From contig NZ_SCMR01000017.1 of assembly GCF_005502885.1 (NCBI RefSeq), positions 35,233-99,232 of the forward strand: 64,000 nucleotides of DNA, given 5' to 3'. Shown here piece by piece: positions 55,469 through 63,528 of the stretch. A model generated the notes under the pieces. It ran no database searches. It had not been told where the DNA came from and saw nothing but the letters and a program-made list of their open reading frames with translations. The translations under genes and the position numbers were made by a program. Numbering within the stretch: the first letter of the stretch is position 1; each line of letters begins with the position of its first letter. The DNA is from Microbacterium sp. 2FI. GTDB taxonomy: Bacteria > Actinomycetota > Actinomycetes > Actinomycetales > Microbacteriaceae.

Positions 55469-56530
55469 ATGGCGGAGCTGTACACCTGGCCGGACGTTCT
55501 CACCACGCTGCTCGAGCGGCGCGACCTCAGCGTCTCGGAGTCGACATGGGCGATGCGACAGGTGATGTCGGGGGCTGCGACCCCGTCGCAATTGGCAGGA
55601 TTCCTCGTGGCGCTGCGTGCCAAGGGCGAGACTGTCGACGAGATCGTCGGCTTCCGCGATGCGATCCTCGAAGCCGCGCTCCCGCTGCCGGTCGACCCGG
55701 CCGTGCTCGACATCGTCGGCACCGGCGGCGACCGCTTCGGCACCGTCAACATCTCGACGATGGCGGCCGTCGTCGCCGCGGCATCCGGTGTTCCCGTCGT
55801 CAAACACGGCAACAAGGCCGCGAGCTCGGCATCGGGTTCGTCCGACGTGCTCTCGGCTCTCGGCATCGACCTGACCCTCACGCCCGACCAGGTCGCTGAG
55901 ACGCTCGCGCGCGCGGGCATCACCTTCGCCTTCGCGTCGGCCTTCCATCCCGGGTTCCGCCACGCCGGCCCCACGCGTGCCGAACTCGGCGTGCCGACGG
56001 TGTTCAACTTCCTGGGGCCGCTGTGCAACCCGGCCCGCGCCGAGGCGAACGCCGTCGGCGTCGCGCAGCTCGACCGCGTGCCGCTCATCACCGGGGTCTT
56101 CCGCACCCGCGGTGCCACGGCGCTGGTGTTCCGCGGCGACGACGGGCTCGACGAGCTGACCACCACCGGTCACAGCCGGCTGTGGGAGGTGAGCCGCGGC
56201 GACATCCACGAGCACGACCTCGACCCGCGCGACCTCGGCATCCCGATGGCCGACATCGATGATCTGCTGGGTGGCGATCCCGCCCACAATGCCCTCGTGG
56301 TGCGGCGCGTGCTCGGCGGCGATGCCGGTGCAGTGCGCGACATCGTGCTGCTGAACGCGGCGGCCGGCATCGTCTCGTACCGCCTCTTCCGCGATGCGAC
56401 CCAGGTTCAGCGCCCCATCCTCGAGCGCCTCGCGGAGGCGAAGGATGCCGCCGCCGCCGCGATCGACAGCGGCGAGGCAGCGGCGACGCTCGATCGCTGG
56501 GTCGCGGTCACGCGCGAGCTCGCCGGCTGA
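55469..56530 (+). CDS. trpD: Anthranilate phosphoribosyltransferase
   Basis: Second step of tryptophan synthesis, joining anthranilate and PRPP. The 353 residues contain DIVGTGGDRFGTVNIST (PRPP loop), KHGNKAASSASGSSDVLSAL, and NFLGPLCNPA. Position divergent from ctaE-qcrCAB and apart from other trp genes is the usual actinobacterial arrangement. ATG chosen by the adjacent -10 hexamer; an in-frame extension of 37 codons lies upstream of that promoter. Confidence 0.95.
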   Translation: MAELYTWPDVLTTLLERRDLSVSESTWAMRQVMSGAATPSQLAGFLVALRAKGETVDEIVGFRDAILEAALPLPVDPAVLDIVGTGGDRFGTVNISTMAAVVAAASGVPVVKHGNKAASSASGSSDVLSALGIDLTLTPDQVAETLARAGITFAFASAFHPGFRHAGPTRAELGVPTVFNFLGPLCNPARAEANAVGVAQLDRVPLITGVFRTRGATALVFRGDDGLDELTTTGHSRLWEVSRGDIHEHDLDPRDLGIPMADIDDLLGGDPAHNALVVRRVLGGDAGAVRDIVLLNAAAGIVSYRLFRDATQVQRPILERLAEAKDAAAAAIDSGEAAATLDRWVAVTRELAG

Positions 56531-56617
56531 TCCGAGGGTTTTGCACGGCGCGCGGTCTTCCACACGGTTGAGGCCCACCGCTAGCGTGGCCCCAGGACGC
56601 CGATCCAGGAGGACGCC

Positions 56618-57118
56618 ATGAGCGACGAAACGACCGCCACCACCGCCGATGCCATCGAACCGCCCGCCAAGAGCGTCGGACTCGTCAAGGCGGTGGGGAT
56701 CCTCGGCATCATCGGCGGGATCCTGCTGATCCTCGTCGGGATCATCGCGTGGATCGGCGTGACCACCCAGCTCACGGCCGAGAACATCACGATCCCCGAC
56801 GACGCGTCGGCCTTCGCGGGCCAGCAGGTGACCGGTCCGTTCACCGCCTACGTGCAGGCCGAGACGATCAACAAGCACGCGCTCGAGGCGTCGGGTGGGA
56901 AGACGTACGCCGAGCTTCCGCAGGACGACCCGGTGCGTGCGACCGTCATGCAGGCCTCGTTCCTGCGGGCATCGCTGTTCACGTCGGTCGTCGCCTACGG
57001 CGTCGCGCTGTTCGCGGCAGGTATGGGCGTGCTCGCGATCCTGTTCGGGTGGGCGATCCACCGGCTTGCGAGCGTTCCGGTCGTCGTGAAGCGATCGGCG
57101 CTGTCGAGCGGAGCATGA
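56618..57118 (+). CDS. Two-helix membrane protein of unknown function
   Basis: A 166-residue protein with helices at about residues 24-46 and 118-142, and an extracellular loop containing TGPFTAYVQAETINKHALEASGGKTYAEL. Actinobacterial relatives are often labelled LigA-like ring-opening dioxygenases, but no catalytic motif is visible and that label is probably an annotation error. CAGGAGGACGCC precedes the ATG. Confidence 0.75.
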   Translation: MSDETTATTADAIEPPAKSVGLVKAVGILGIIGGILLILVGIIAWIGVTTQLTAENITIPDDASAFAGQQVTGPFTAYVQAETINKHALEASGGKTYAELPQDDPVRATVMQASFLRASLFTSVVAYGVALFAAGMGVLAILFGWAIHRLASVPVVVKRSALSSGA

Positions 57119-57146
57119 GCCGCGGCCTCCGCGCGCCGCTCCCGCG

Positions 57147-58142
57147 ATGAACCCGCACGACGCGCTCACCGAGATCGCCACGCTCCTCGAGCGTGAGCGC
57201 TCGTCGCGGTACAAGTCGAAGGCGTTCCGCGCGGCGGCCGACGCGATCGAGGGCCTCACCGACGAACAGCTGCGGGATGCCGCGGCGCTGCGTCGTCGCA
57301 AGGGCGTCGGCGATTCGACCTTCGCGGTGATCCAGCAGGCGCTGGCGGGCGGCGTGCCCGGCTACCTCGCCGATCTTCGCGAGCGGGCGGGCGTGCAGCG
57401 CGCCTCGACGCTGCGGGGGCTGCTGCGCGGCGACCTGCACTCGCACAGCGACTGGTCGGACGGGCTGACCTCGATCGACCTCATGGTCGAAGCCGCGCGG
57501 ACGCTCGGGCACGAATACCTCGCGCTCACTGATCATTCGCCGCGCCTGCGCGTCGCGAACGGTCTCTCGCCGGAGCGGCTGCGGAACCAGCTCGAGGTGG
57601 TGGCCGGAATGAGCGGCGCGGGCTTCACGCTGCTGTCGGGCATCGAGGTCGACATCCTCGACGCCGGCGGGCTCGACCAGGAGCCCGACCTGCTCGACGA
57701 GCTCGACATCGTCGTCGCCTCGGTGCATTCCAAACTCCGCATGGAGCGGGGTCCCATGACACGGCGGCTCGTGGCGGCGGTATCCGATCCGCACGTCGAT
57801 GTTCTCGGGCATGTGACCGGGCGCCTCGTCGAAGGCTCGCGCGGCACGCGGCCGCCGTCGACCTTCGACGCTCAGCCGGTCTTCGAGGCGTGCGCCGCGC
57901 ACGGCGTCGCGGTCGAGATCAATTCGCGCCCCGAGCGGCAGGACCCGCCTGACGAGCTCATCGCGCTCGCTCTCGAGGCCGGGTGCCTGTTCTCGATCGA
58001 CTCCGACGCACATGCGCCGGGCCAGCTGTCGCTGCTGGACTACGGCGCCGAGCGCGCCGAGCGCGCGGGGGTGCCGCCCGAGCGGATCGTGACGACGTGG
58101 CCGCTGGAGCGCCTGCGGGAGTGGACGGCGCGGGTGCGCTGA
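57147..58142 (+). CDS. PHP-domain phosphoesterase with N-terminal helix-hairpin-helix (PolX-like)
   Basis: A 331-residue protein. The N-terminus (EIATLLERERSSRYKSKAFRAAADAI, then RRRKGVGDSTFAVIQQAL) resembles the helix-hairpin-helix of family X polymerases. The PHP phosphoesterase domain has all metal motifs: DLHSHSDWSDG, LTDHSP, GIEVDIL, ASVHSKL, EINSRP and DSDAHA. The polymerase palm is absent, so it is likely a DNA-repair nuclease or phosphatase. It converges on the exonuclease gene with 24 bases between. Confidence 0.88.
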   Translation: MNPHDALTEIATLLERERSSRYKSKAFRAAADAIEGLTDEQLRDAAALRRRKGVGDSTFAVIQQALAGGVPGYLADLRERAGVQRASTLRGLLRGDLHSHSDWSDGLTSIDLMVEAARTLGHEYLALTDHSPRLRVANGLSPERLRNQLEVVAGMSGAGFTLLSGIEVDILDAGGLDQEPDLLDELDIVVASVHSKLRMERGPMTRRLVAAVSDPHVDVLGHVTGRLVEGSRGTRPPSTFDAQPVFEACAAHGVAVEINSRPERQDPPDELIALALEAGCLFSIDSDAHAPGQLSLLDYGAERAERAGVPPERIVTTWPLERLREWTARVR

Positions 58143-58166
58143 GGCGCCCGCATCGGACCGCGGGGA

Positions 58167-59090
58167 TCAGACCGCGTCGAGCGCGCCGACGATCCGTGTC
58201 ATCGCGGCGCCGAGGGCCCACCGTTCGGCGAGGGCCTCGGCATCCGCCTTCGCGTCGTCGGTGAGCGGCCGGAGGCGCGCGTCGACCTCGGCGAGCGGCA
58301 GATCGCGCACGACGGCGACGACCTTCGGCGCCACCGCGAGATAGGGGAGACCCGCGAGCATCTTGTTGCGGACGCCGGCCGACATGCCGTCGCCCGCTTC
58401 GGCCGCTGCCAGGATGCCGGCGAGGTCGCCGTGGGCGGCGAGAAGGCCGGCCGCGGTCTTCTCGCCGACGCCGGCGACGCCGGGGAGTCCGTCGGACGAG
58501 TCCCCGCGCAGCGTCGCGAAGTCGGCGTACTGGCTCGGGAGCACGCCGTACTTGGCGACGACCGTCGCGTCGGTGACGATCTCGAGGTTGCTCATGCCGC
58601 GCGCGGTGTAGATCACCCTCACCGCCGAGTCGTCGTCGACGAGCTGGAACAGGTCGCGGTCGCCGGTGACGATGTCGACGGGCAGCGTCGCGCGCGTCGC
58701 GAGCGTGCCGATGACGTCGTCGGCCTCGTGCTCGGCGGCGCCGACGATCGGGATGCCGAGCGCGTCGAGCGTCGCGCGGATCACCGGCACCTGCACCTCG
58801 AGCGGGTCGGGCACGACCTCGACGTCGGGGGCGCCCGCGACGACCTCGGCGACGCGGTACGTCTTGTAGGTCGGAATGAGGTCGACGCGCCACTGCGGAC
58901 GCCAGTCGTCGTCCCAGCACGCGACCAGATGCGTCGGCCGATAGGTCGTCACCAGCTTCGTGATGATGTCGAGGAAGCCGCGCACCGCGTTCACGGGGGT
59001 GCCGTCGGGGGCGCGCACGGTGTCGGGCACGCCGTAGAAGGCGCGGAAGTAGAGGGACGCGGAGTCGAGCAGCATCAGGCGGTCGGTCAC
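58167..59090 (-). CDS. Stand-alone 5'-3' exonuclease (PolA N-terminal type)
   Basis: FEN-superfamily nuclease of 307 residues resembling the N-terminal domain of DNA polymerase I without its polymerase. Acidic metal-binding motifs EADDVIGTL, VTGDRDLFQLVDD and GDSSDGLPGVAGVGEKTA (helix-three-turn-helix) are intact. GTG is preferred because AGGA lies eight bases upstream; an ATG three codons earlier is the alternative. Probably removes RNA primers or flaps. Confidence 0.9.
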   Translation of the reverse strand: MTDRLMLLDSASLYFRAFYGVPDTVRAPDGTPVNAVRGFLDIITKLVTTYRPTHLVACWDDDWRPQWRVDLIPTYKTYRVAEVVAGAPDVEVVPDPLEVQVPVIRATLDALGIPIVGAAEHEADDVIGTLATRATLPVDIVTGDRDLFQLVDDDSAVRVIYTARGMSNLEIVTDATVVAKYGVLPSQYADFATLRGDSSDGLPGVAGVGEKTAAGLLAAHGDLAGILAAAEAGDGMSAGVRNKMLAGLPYLAVAPKVVAVVRDLPLAEVDARLRPLTDDAKADAEALAERWALGAAMTRIVGALDAV

Positions 59091-59217
59091 GCACGTCATC
59101 CTGCCACGCACCACCCGCCGTTCACCTGCCCGCCCCTCGCCGGTCGCCTGTCGGGCGCCTCCGCGTTCACGTGTCGCGCCCATCGTGGGCAGACACCGCA
59201 GGCAACGAGGAGCGCAC

Positions 59218-60144
59218 ATGGGCCGAGACGACGTTCTCGCGTGGGTCGAGTCGCCGCTGCAGCTCGTCGGCGCCGCCGAGTGGGCCGCCGCGCGGGGGCA
59301 GAGCGTGCCGGTGGCCGGACGCCTCACCCCGCAGATGTCGGCAACCGCGGACGAGCTCGTCGCGCGCGGTGCGCGGTTCGGCGAGCTCGAGCCGTACCTC
59401 GGCATCCCGTTCGCCCTTCTCGCCCGGCACGGCCACTGGCTCGTCGGCGACGGCTTCTCGGGGCAGTTCCGGGTGGCGGCATCGCTTCTTCGTCCGCGGC
59501 GGATCACGTTCCTCGACGACGGCGGCAACGTCGTGGCGTTCGCCGACGCATTGCTCGGCGCGCGCCCGTACGCGCGTCCCGGGGTCGACGAGCGGGGCCT
59601 CACGACACTCGCGGCTCCGTTCGCGGCCGAGGCGGTGCGGCGTCGCGCGGGCGCCCGTCGCGCCGACTTCTTCACGGCGTTCGACCTCGGGCGCGAACGG
59701 ATCGACGGGCTCGGCGACCGCGGCTTCGGCATCCGTCGCCATGGATTCGAGTGGACCCGCGCGACCGCACCCGCTGCGCCCGAGCTCGGCCGGCGAATCG
59801 TGCTGGGGAGCGCGTGGCCGGTGGACGGGCGCATGACACTGCTCGACTACGTGCGATGGGTGAGGGATGCCGCAGCCGGCGGCTCCGCGGTCTACCTGCC
59901 GCACCGTCGCGAGACGCGCGAACAGCTCGATGCCGTGGCGCACGTGCCGGGGCTCACGATCCGCGAGACGAATCTGCCCGTCGAGCTGGTGCTCGCCGGC
60001 GCGACGGGGCCGCTCGACATCCGCACGCTGCCGTCGAGCACGTGCACGACGCTCCCGCTCGTGCTCGCGGGCACCGGATCGACGCTGCGCACCTCGGCGC
60101 GGATCGGTGACCGCACCGCGTCGGCTTCGGAGGTCGCCGCGTGA
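59218..60144 (+). CDS. Putative bacterial sialyltransferase (polysialyltransferase-like GT-B)
   Basis: A 308-residue protein that starts VLAWVESPLQLVGAAEWAAA, the N-terminal strand-helix seen in the poly-alpha-2,8-sialyltransferase-like family. It carries counterparts of the three bacterial sialyltransferase motifs: Asp-Asp-Gly at 100-102 (FLDDGG), Pro-His at 228-229 (YLPHRRE, in place of the usual His-Pro) and Ser-Ser-Thr at 273-275 (LPSST). No signal peptide or helix, so it acts at the cytoplasmic face. Start chosen by GAGGAGC before the ATG. Its stop overlaps the NeuA-like start by four bases, supporting a role as the transferase for the CMP-sugar made by the next genes. Confidence 0.7.
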   Translation: MGRDDVLAWVESPLQLVGAAEWAAARGQSVPVAGRLTPQMSATADELVARGARFGELEPYLGIPFALLARHGHWLVGDGFSGQFRVAASLLRPRRITFLDDGGNVVAFADALLGARPYARPGVDERGLTTLAAPFAAEAVRRRAGARRADFFTAFDLGRERIDGLGDRGFGIRRHGFEWTRATAPAAPELGRRIVLGSAWPVDGRMTLLDYVRWVRDAAAGGSAVYLPHRRETREQLDAVAHVPGLTIRETNLPVELVLAGATGPLDIRTLPSSTCTTLPLVLAGTGSTLRTSARIGDRTASASEVAA

Positions 60145-61340
60145 GCGAGGTCGTCGCCGTCATCCCCGCCCGGGGCGGATCGAAGGGCGTGCCGCGCAAG
60201 AATCTGCGACGCGTCGGGGGCATTCCGCTCGTCGCGCGTGCAATCGACGCGGCGACGCGGTGCCCGGCGATCGACCGCGTGGTCGTGAGCACCGACGACC
60301 CCGTGATCGCCGCTGTCGCTGCGGAGTGGGGCGCCGAGATCGTCGAGCGACCCGCCGAACTCGCCGGCGACCAAGCGAGCTCGGAGACCGCGCTGCTGCA
60401 CGTCCTGGACGAGCTGGAGCGCCGCGGCGTGGACGTGGGGATCGTCGCGTTCCTGCAGGCGACCTCGCCGTTCGTCGACGTCGCGGCTCTGGGTGAGGCC
60501 GTGGAGCTCGTGCGCTGCCGCCGTCGCGACAGTGTGTTCTCGGCCGTCGAGACCTACGGATTCCTGTGGGCGAAGGGCGCGGGCGAAGCGGCCGAGGCGA
60601 TCAACCACGACGCGGCCGCGCGCCCGCGGCGCCAGGATCGCGCGCCCCACTACCTCGAGACCGGTGCGTTCTACGTGCTGCGCGCGGCGGGGCTGCGAGC
60701 GGAGGGCCACCGCTTCTTCGGGAGCGTCGGGATCGTCGAGGTCGCACCGCACACCGCGCTCGAGATCGACACCGAGGCGGAACTCGTCGTAGCGCGGGCT
60801 CTCTCGCCGCTGCACGATGCTGCGGCGGCGCCGATCGACGTCGACGCCGTCGTCACCGACTTCGACGGCGTCCACACCGACGACACCGTGATGCTCGCCC
60901 AGGACGGCACCGAGTCGGTGACCGTGAGCCGGGAAGACGGCATGGGAGTGGCATTGCTCCGCCGCGCCGGCGTTCCCGTGCTGATCCTCTCGAGCGAGCA
61001 GAACCCGGTCGTCGCGGCGCGCGCGGCGAAGCTCGGCGTCGAGGTGCGTCACGGCATCGCCGACAAGGCGGCGGCGCTGCGGGACTGGGCGGACGGTCTC
61101 GGCATCCCGCTCTCGCGCATCGCCTACCTCGGCAACGACGTCAACGACCTCTCGTGCCTCGAGCTCGTCGGCTGGCCGGTCGCCGTGCCGGGCGCCCACC
61201 ACGGCGTCCTCGCCGCCGCGCGCGTCGTGCTCGATCGCCCGGGGGGTGCGGGCGCAGTGCGCGACCTCGCCGACCGGGTGCTCGCCGGCAGAGCCCCGGC
61301 ATCCCTCGATCCCCTCACCAGAGCCCTGGAGGCACCATGA
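60141..61340 (+). CDS. CMP-nonulosonate cytidylyltransferase fused to HAD phosphatase (NeuA-like)
   Basis: A 399-residue bifunctional protein. Residues 1 to about 225 are an acylneuraminate cytidylyltransferase (IPARGGSKGVPRKNL CTP loop, then FLQATSPF and HYLETGAFYVLR). Residues 235-390 are a KdsC-type HAD phosphatase with nucleophile Asp240-Phe-Asp242 in DFDGVHTDD and GNDVNDL (331-337). It could both remove the 9-phosphate from a freshly made nonulosonate-9-P and activate the sugar with CMP. GTG start overlaps the previous stop, and the stop overlaps the neuB-like ATG. Confidence 0.88.
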   Translation: MSEVVAVIPARGGSKGVPRKNLRRVGGIPLVARAIDAATRCPAIDRVVVSTDDPVIAAVAAEWGAEIVERPAELAGDQASSETALLHVLDELERRGVDVGIVAFLQATSPFVDVAALGEAVELVRCRRRDSVFSAVETYGFLWAKGAGEAAEAINHDAAARPRRQDRAPHYLETGAFYVLRAAGLRAEGHRFFGSVGIVEVAPHTALEIDTEAELVVARALSPLHDAAAAPIDVDAVVTDFDGVHTDDTVMLAQDGTESVTVSREDGMGVALLRRAGVPVLILSSEQNPVVAARAAKLGVEVRHGIADKAAALRDWADGLGIPLSRIAYLGNDVNDLSCLELVGWPVAVPGAHHGVLAAARVVLDRPGGAGAVRDLADRVLAGRAPASLDPLTRALEAP

Positions 61341-62209
61341 CCGTCACCATCGGATCCCGCGTCGTCGGCGGGGGTCGCCCCGCGTACGTCATCGCCGAGA
61401 TCGGACTCAATCACAACGGCGACGTCGACCTCGCGAAGCAGCTCATCGACGTGGCTGCCGATGCGGGCGCCGACGCGGTGAAGTTCCAGAAGCGCACGCC
61501 CGAACTCGCGACCCCCGAGCACATGCGCGACATCCCGCGCGAGACGCCGTGGGGCACGATGACGTATCTCGCGTACCGGCACCGCGTCGAATTCGATCGC
61601 GACCAGTACATCGAGATCTCCGACCACGCGCTGCTGCGCGGTCTCGAGTGGTTCGCATCGCCGTGGGACGAGCCGAGCGTCGCCTTCCTCGAGGACCTCG
61701 ACGTCTCGGCGCACAAGGTCGCCTCCGCCTCGCTCACCGACCACGGCCTGCTGCGGGCGCTCCGAGACACCGGCAAGACGGTGATCCTCTCGACGGGAAT
61801 GTCGACGATCGACGAGATCGACGCCGCGATCGAGGTCGTCGGCACCGAGCGGCTGCTGCTCATGCACGCGACGTCGACCTACCCGATGGAGCCCGAGGAG
61901 GCGAACCTGCGGATGATCCCGGCGCTCCGCGATCGCTATCCCGGCGTTCCGGTCGGCTACTCGGGCCACGAGCGCGGGCTGCAGATCTCGCTCGCCGCCG
62001 TCGCCCTCGGTGCCGTCGCCGTCGAGCGCCACATCACCCTCGACCGCACGATGTGGGGCTCGGATCACGCCGCGTCACTCGAGCCCGCGGGCCTTCAGCA
62101 CCTCGTGCGCGACATCCGCGTCATCGAGGCGGCGCTCGGCGACGGCGTCAAGCGGGTGTATCCGGGCGAGCTCGCGCCGATGGCGAAGCTGCGGCGCGTG
62201 CCGGCGTGA
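61337..62209 (+). CDS. NeuB-family sialic acid (nonulosonate) synthase lacking SAF domain
   Basis: Condenses phosphoenolpyruvate with an N-acylmannosamine-type sugar, or its phosphate, to give a nine-carbon acid. The TIM barrel is complete: VIAEIGLNHNGD, AVKFQKRTPE, KVASASLTDHGLL, ILSTGMST, HATSTYP and ERHITLDRTMWGSDHAASLEP. It is only 290 residues and ends just after the barrel (LRRVPA), so the C-terminal antifreeze-like SAF domain of canonical NeuB (about 345 residues) is missing. The usual YSDHT motif reads YSGHERG (208-214). ATG follows CTGGAGG. Neu, Leg, Pse or another product cannot be told from sequence. Confidence 0.85.
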   Translation: MTVTIGSRVVGGGRPAYVIAEIGLNHNGDVDLAKQLIDVAADAGADAVKFQKRTPELATPEHMRDIPRETPWGTMTYLAYRHRVEFDRDQYIEISDHALLRGLEWFASPWDEPSVAFLEDLDVSAHKVASASLTDHGLLRALRDTGKTVILSTGMSTIDEIDAAIEVVGTERLLLMHATSTYPMEPEEANLRMIPALRDRYPGVPVGYSGHERGLQISLAAVALGAVAVERHITLDRTMWGSDHAASLEPAGLQHLVRDIRVIEAALGDGVKRVYPGELAPMAKLRRVPA

Positions 62210-63528
62210 CGCGGCCCCTCCGCATCGTCGGCGTCGCCGACACCGATTCGTACGTCAAGTGGACCGCGGCGCTGCTCGGGTCGCTCGAAGCCGGATGGGA
62301 CGCGCAGCTGCGCGTGCTCGAGACGCCGCTCGTCGTCAGCGATGCGCAACTCGCCGCAGCGCTCGCCGGCAGCGGACTCGGCTCGCGTCGCGTCCGACGG
62401 ACGGCCTTCGACGACCTCGCCGGTGAGCTCGCGGGCGCCGATGTGGTGCTGCTGGGCGGGAGAGGGCCGCTTGTACGTGTGCTCGCCCGTGCCGCCGCCG
62501 AGCTCACGCCGCGCCCGGTGATCGTCACCGGACTCCCGGGGATCTCGATCCCGGCGACGCGACGGGCCGTCGTCTATCGCACGCAGAGCGACCTGTTCGT
62601 CGTGCACTCGGTGCGCGAGCGGGAGGCGTTCGCCGCGCTCGAGGTGTCGCACCGGAGCGGGCAGCGGTTCGCACTCGCGACCTTGCCGTTCGCTCGATCG
62701 GAGCGGTTCGGGTCGGCCTCGGGTGAAGCGGATGCCGGCACCGACCTCATCTTCGCGGCGCAGGCCAAGGTGCCGTCGGAGCGCGCCGATCGCCTGCGCG
62801 TGGCGCGGATTCTCGTCCGGGCGGCGGAGGCCGAGCCGTCTCGTCGGGTGGTCGTCAAGCTGCGTGCGGCCGCGGGCGAGCACCAGACGCATCTCGAGCG
62901 CGACGGGTACGCCGAGCTGCTCGCGGGGATGGCGCCGCTGCCCGCGAACCTCGTCACCTCGACCGGCTCGATGGCGGCGGCGCTCGACGGGGCAGCCGGG
63001 CTCGTCACCGTGAGCTCCACCGCGGCGATCGAGGCGGTCGCGCGCGGCATCCCCGTGATCGCGCTCTCCGACTTCGGTGTATCGCCCCTGCTCATCAACG
63101 AGGTCTTCGTCGGCAGCGGGCTGTTCGGAGACGCCGGCGATCTCATCGCACGTCGGTTCCGGCATCCGTCCGCCGCATGGCTGAGGGACAACTACTTCCA
63201 CGATTCGACGGACGACGATTGGGTGGATGCCGCGACCGCCCTCGTCGAGGCGCGCCGCGCCGGTGCGCTCGAGGAGCGCGGGCCGTGGCGACGCGCCGGA
63301 GGCGCCCTGCGCGACGCGTGGGAACGCAAGGTGGTGCTCGGCGGGCAGGACCGCTCGGCCGGGGGCATGATCGCGCTCGTGATCGGGATGCCGCTGCGGG
63401 CCATCGTGCGGATAGCGCAGCGTCTGCGGCGAGTGGTGCTGCTGGATCAGCAGCCGGGGCCTGACGGATCCTCGACGCAGGTCTCGTCGACCAGCGCCGT
63501 GCGCGCCTCGAGCACGCGAACGCCGTAG
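62206..63528 (+). CDS. DUF6716-like putative glycosyltransferase
   Basis: A 440-residue protein with two Rossmann-like halves, as in GT-B enzymes. The second half contains VVVKLRAAAGEHQTH and TVSSTAAIEAVARGIPVIAL, like capsule and polysialic-acid glycosyltransferases of the KpsS or sialyltransferase type. I recall this family as DUF6716 in actinobacterial nonulosonate clusters, but cannot check it. GTG start overlaps the neuB-like stop by four bases. The last 27 codons run through the 3' end of the convergent PKD gene. Confidence 0.65.
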   Translation: MTRPLRIVGVADTDSYVKWTAALLGSLEAGWDAQLRVLETPLVVSDAQLAAALAGSGLGSRRVRRTAFDDLAGELAGADVVLLGGRGPLVRVLARAAAELTPRPVIVTGLPGISIPATRRAVVYRTQSDLFVVHSVREREAFAALEVSHRSGQRFALATLPFARSERFGSASGEADAGTDLIFAAQAKVPSERADRLRVARILVRAAEAEPSRRVVVKLRAAAGEHQTHLERDGYAELLAGMAPLPANLVTSTGSMAAALDGAAGLVTVSSTAAIEAVARGIPVIALSDFGVSPLLINEVFVGSGLFGDAGDLIARRFRHPSAAWLRDNYFHDSTDDDWVDAATALVEARRAGALEERGPWRRAGGALRDAWERKVVLGGQDRSAGGMIALVIGMPLRAIVRIAQRLRRVVLLDQQPGPDGSSTQVSSTSAVRASSTRTP

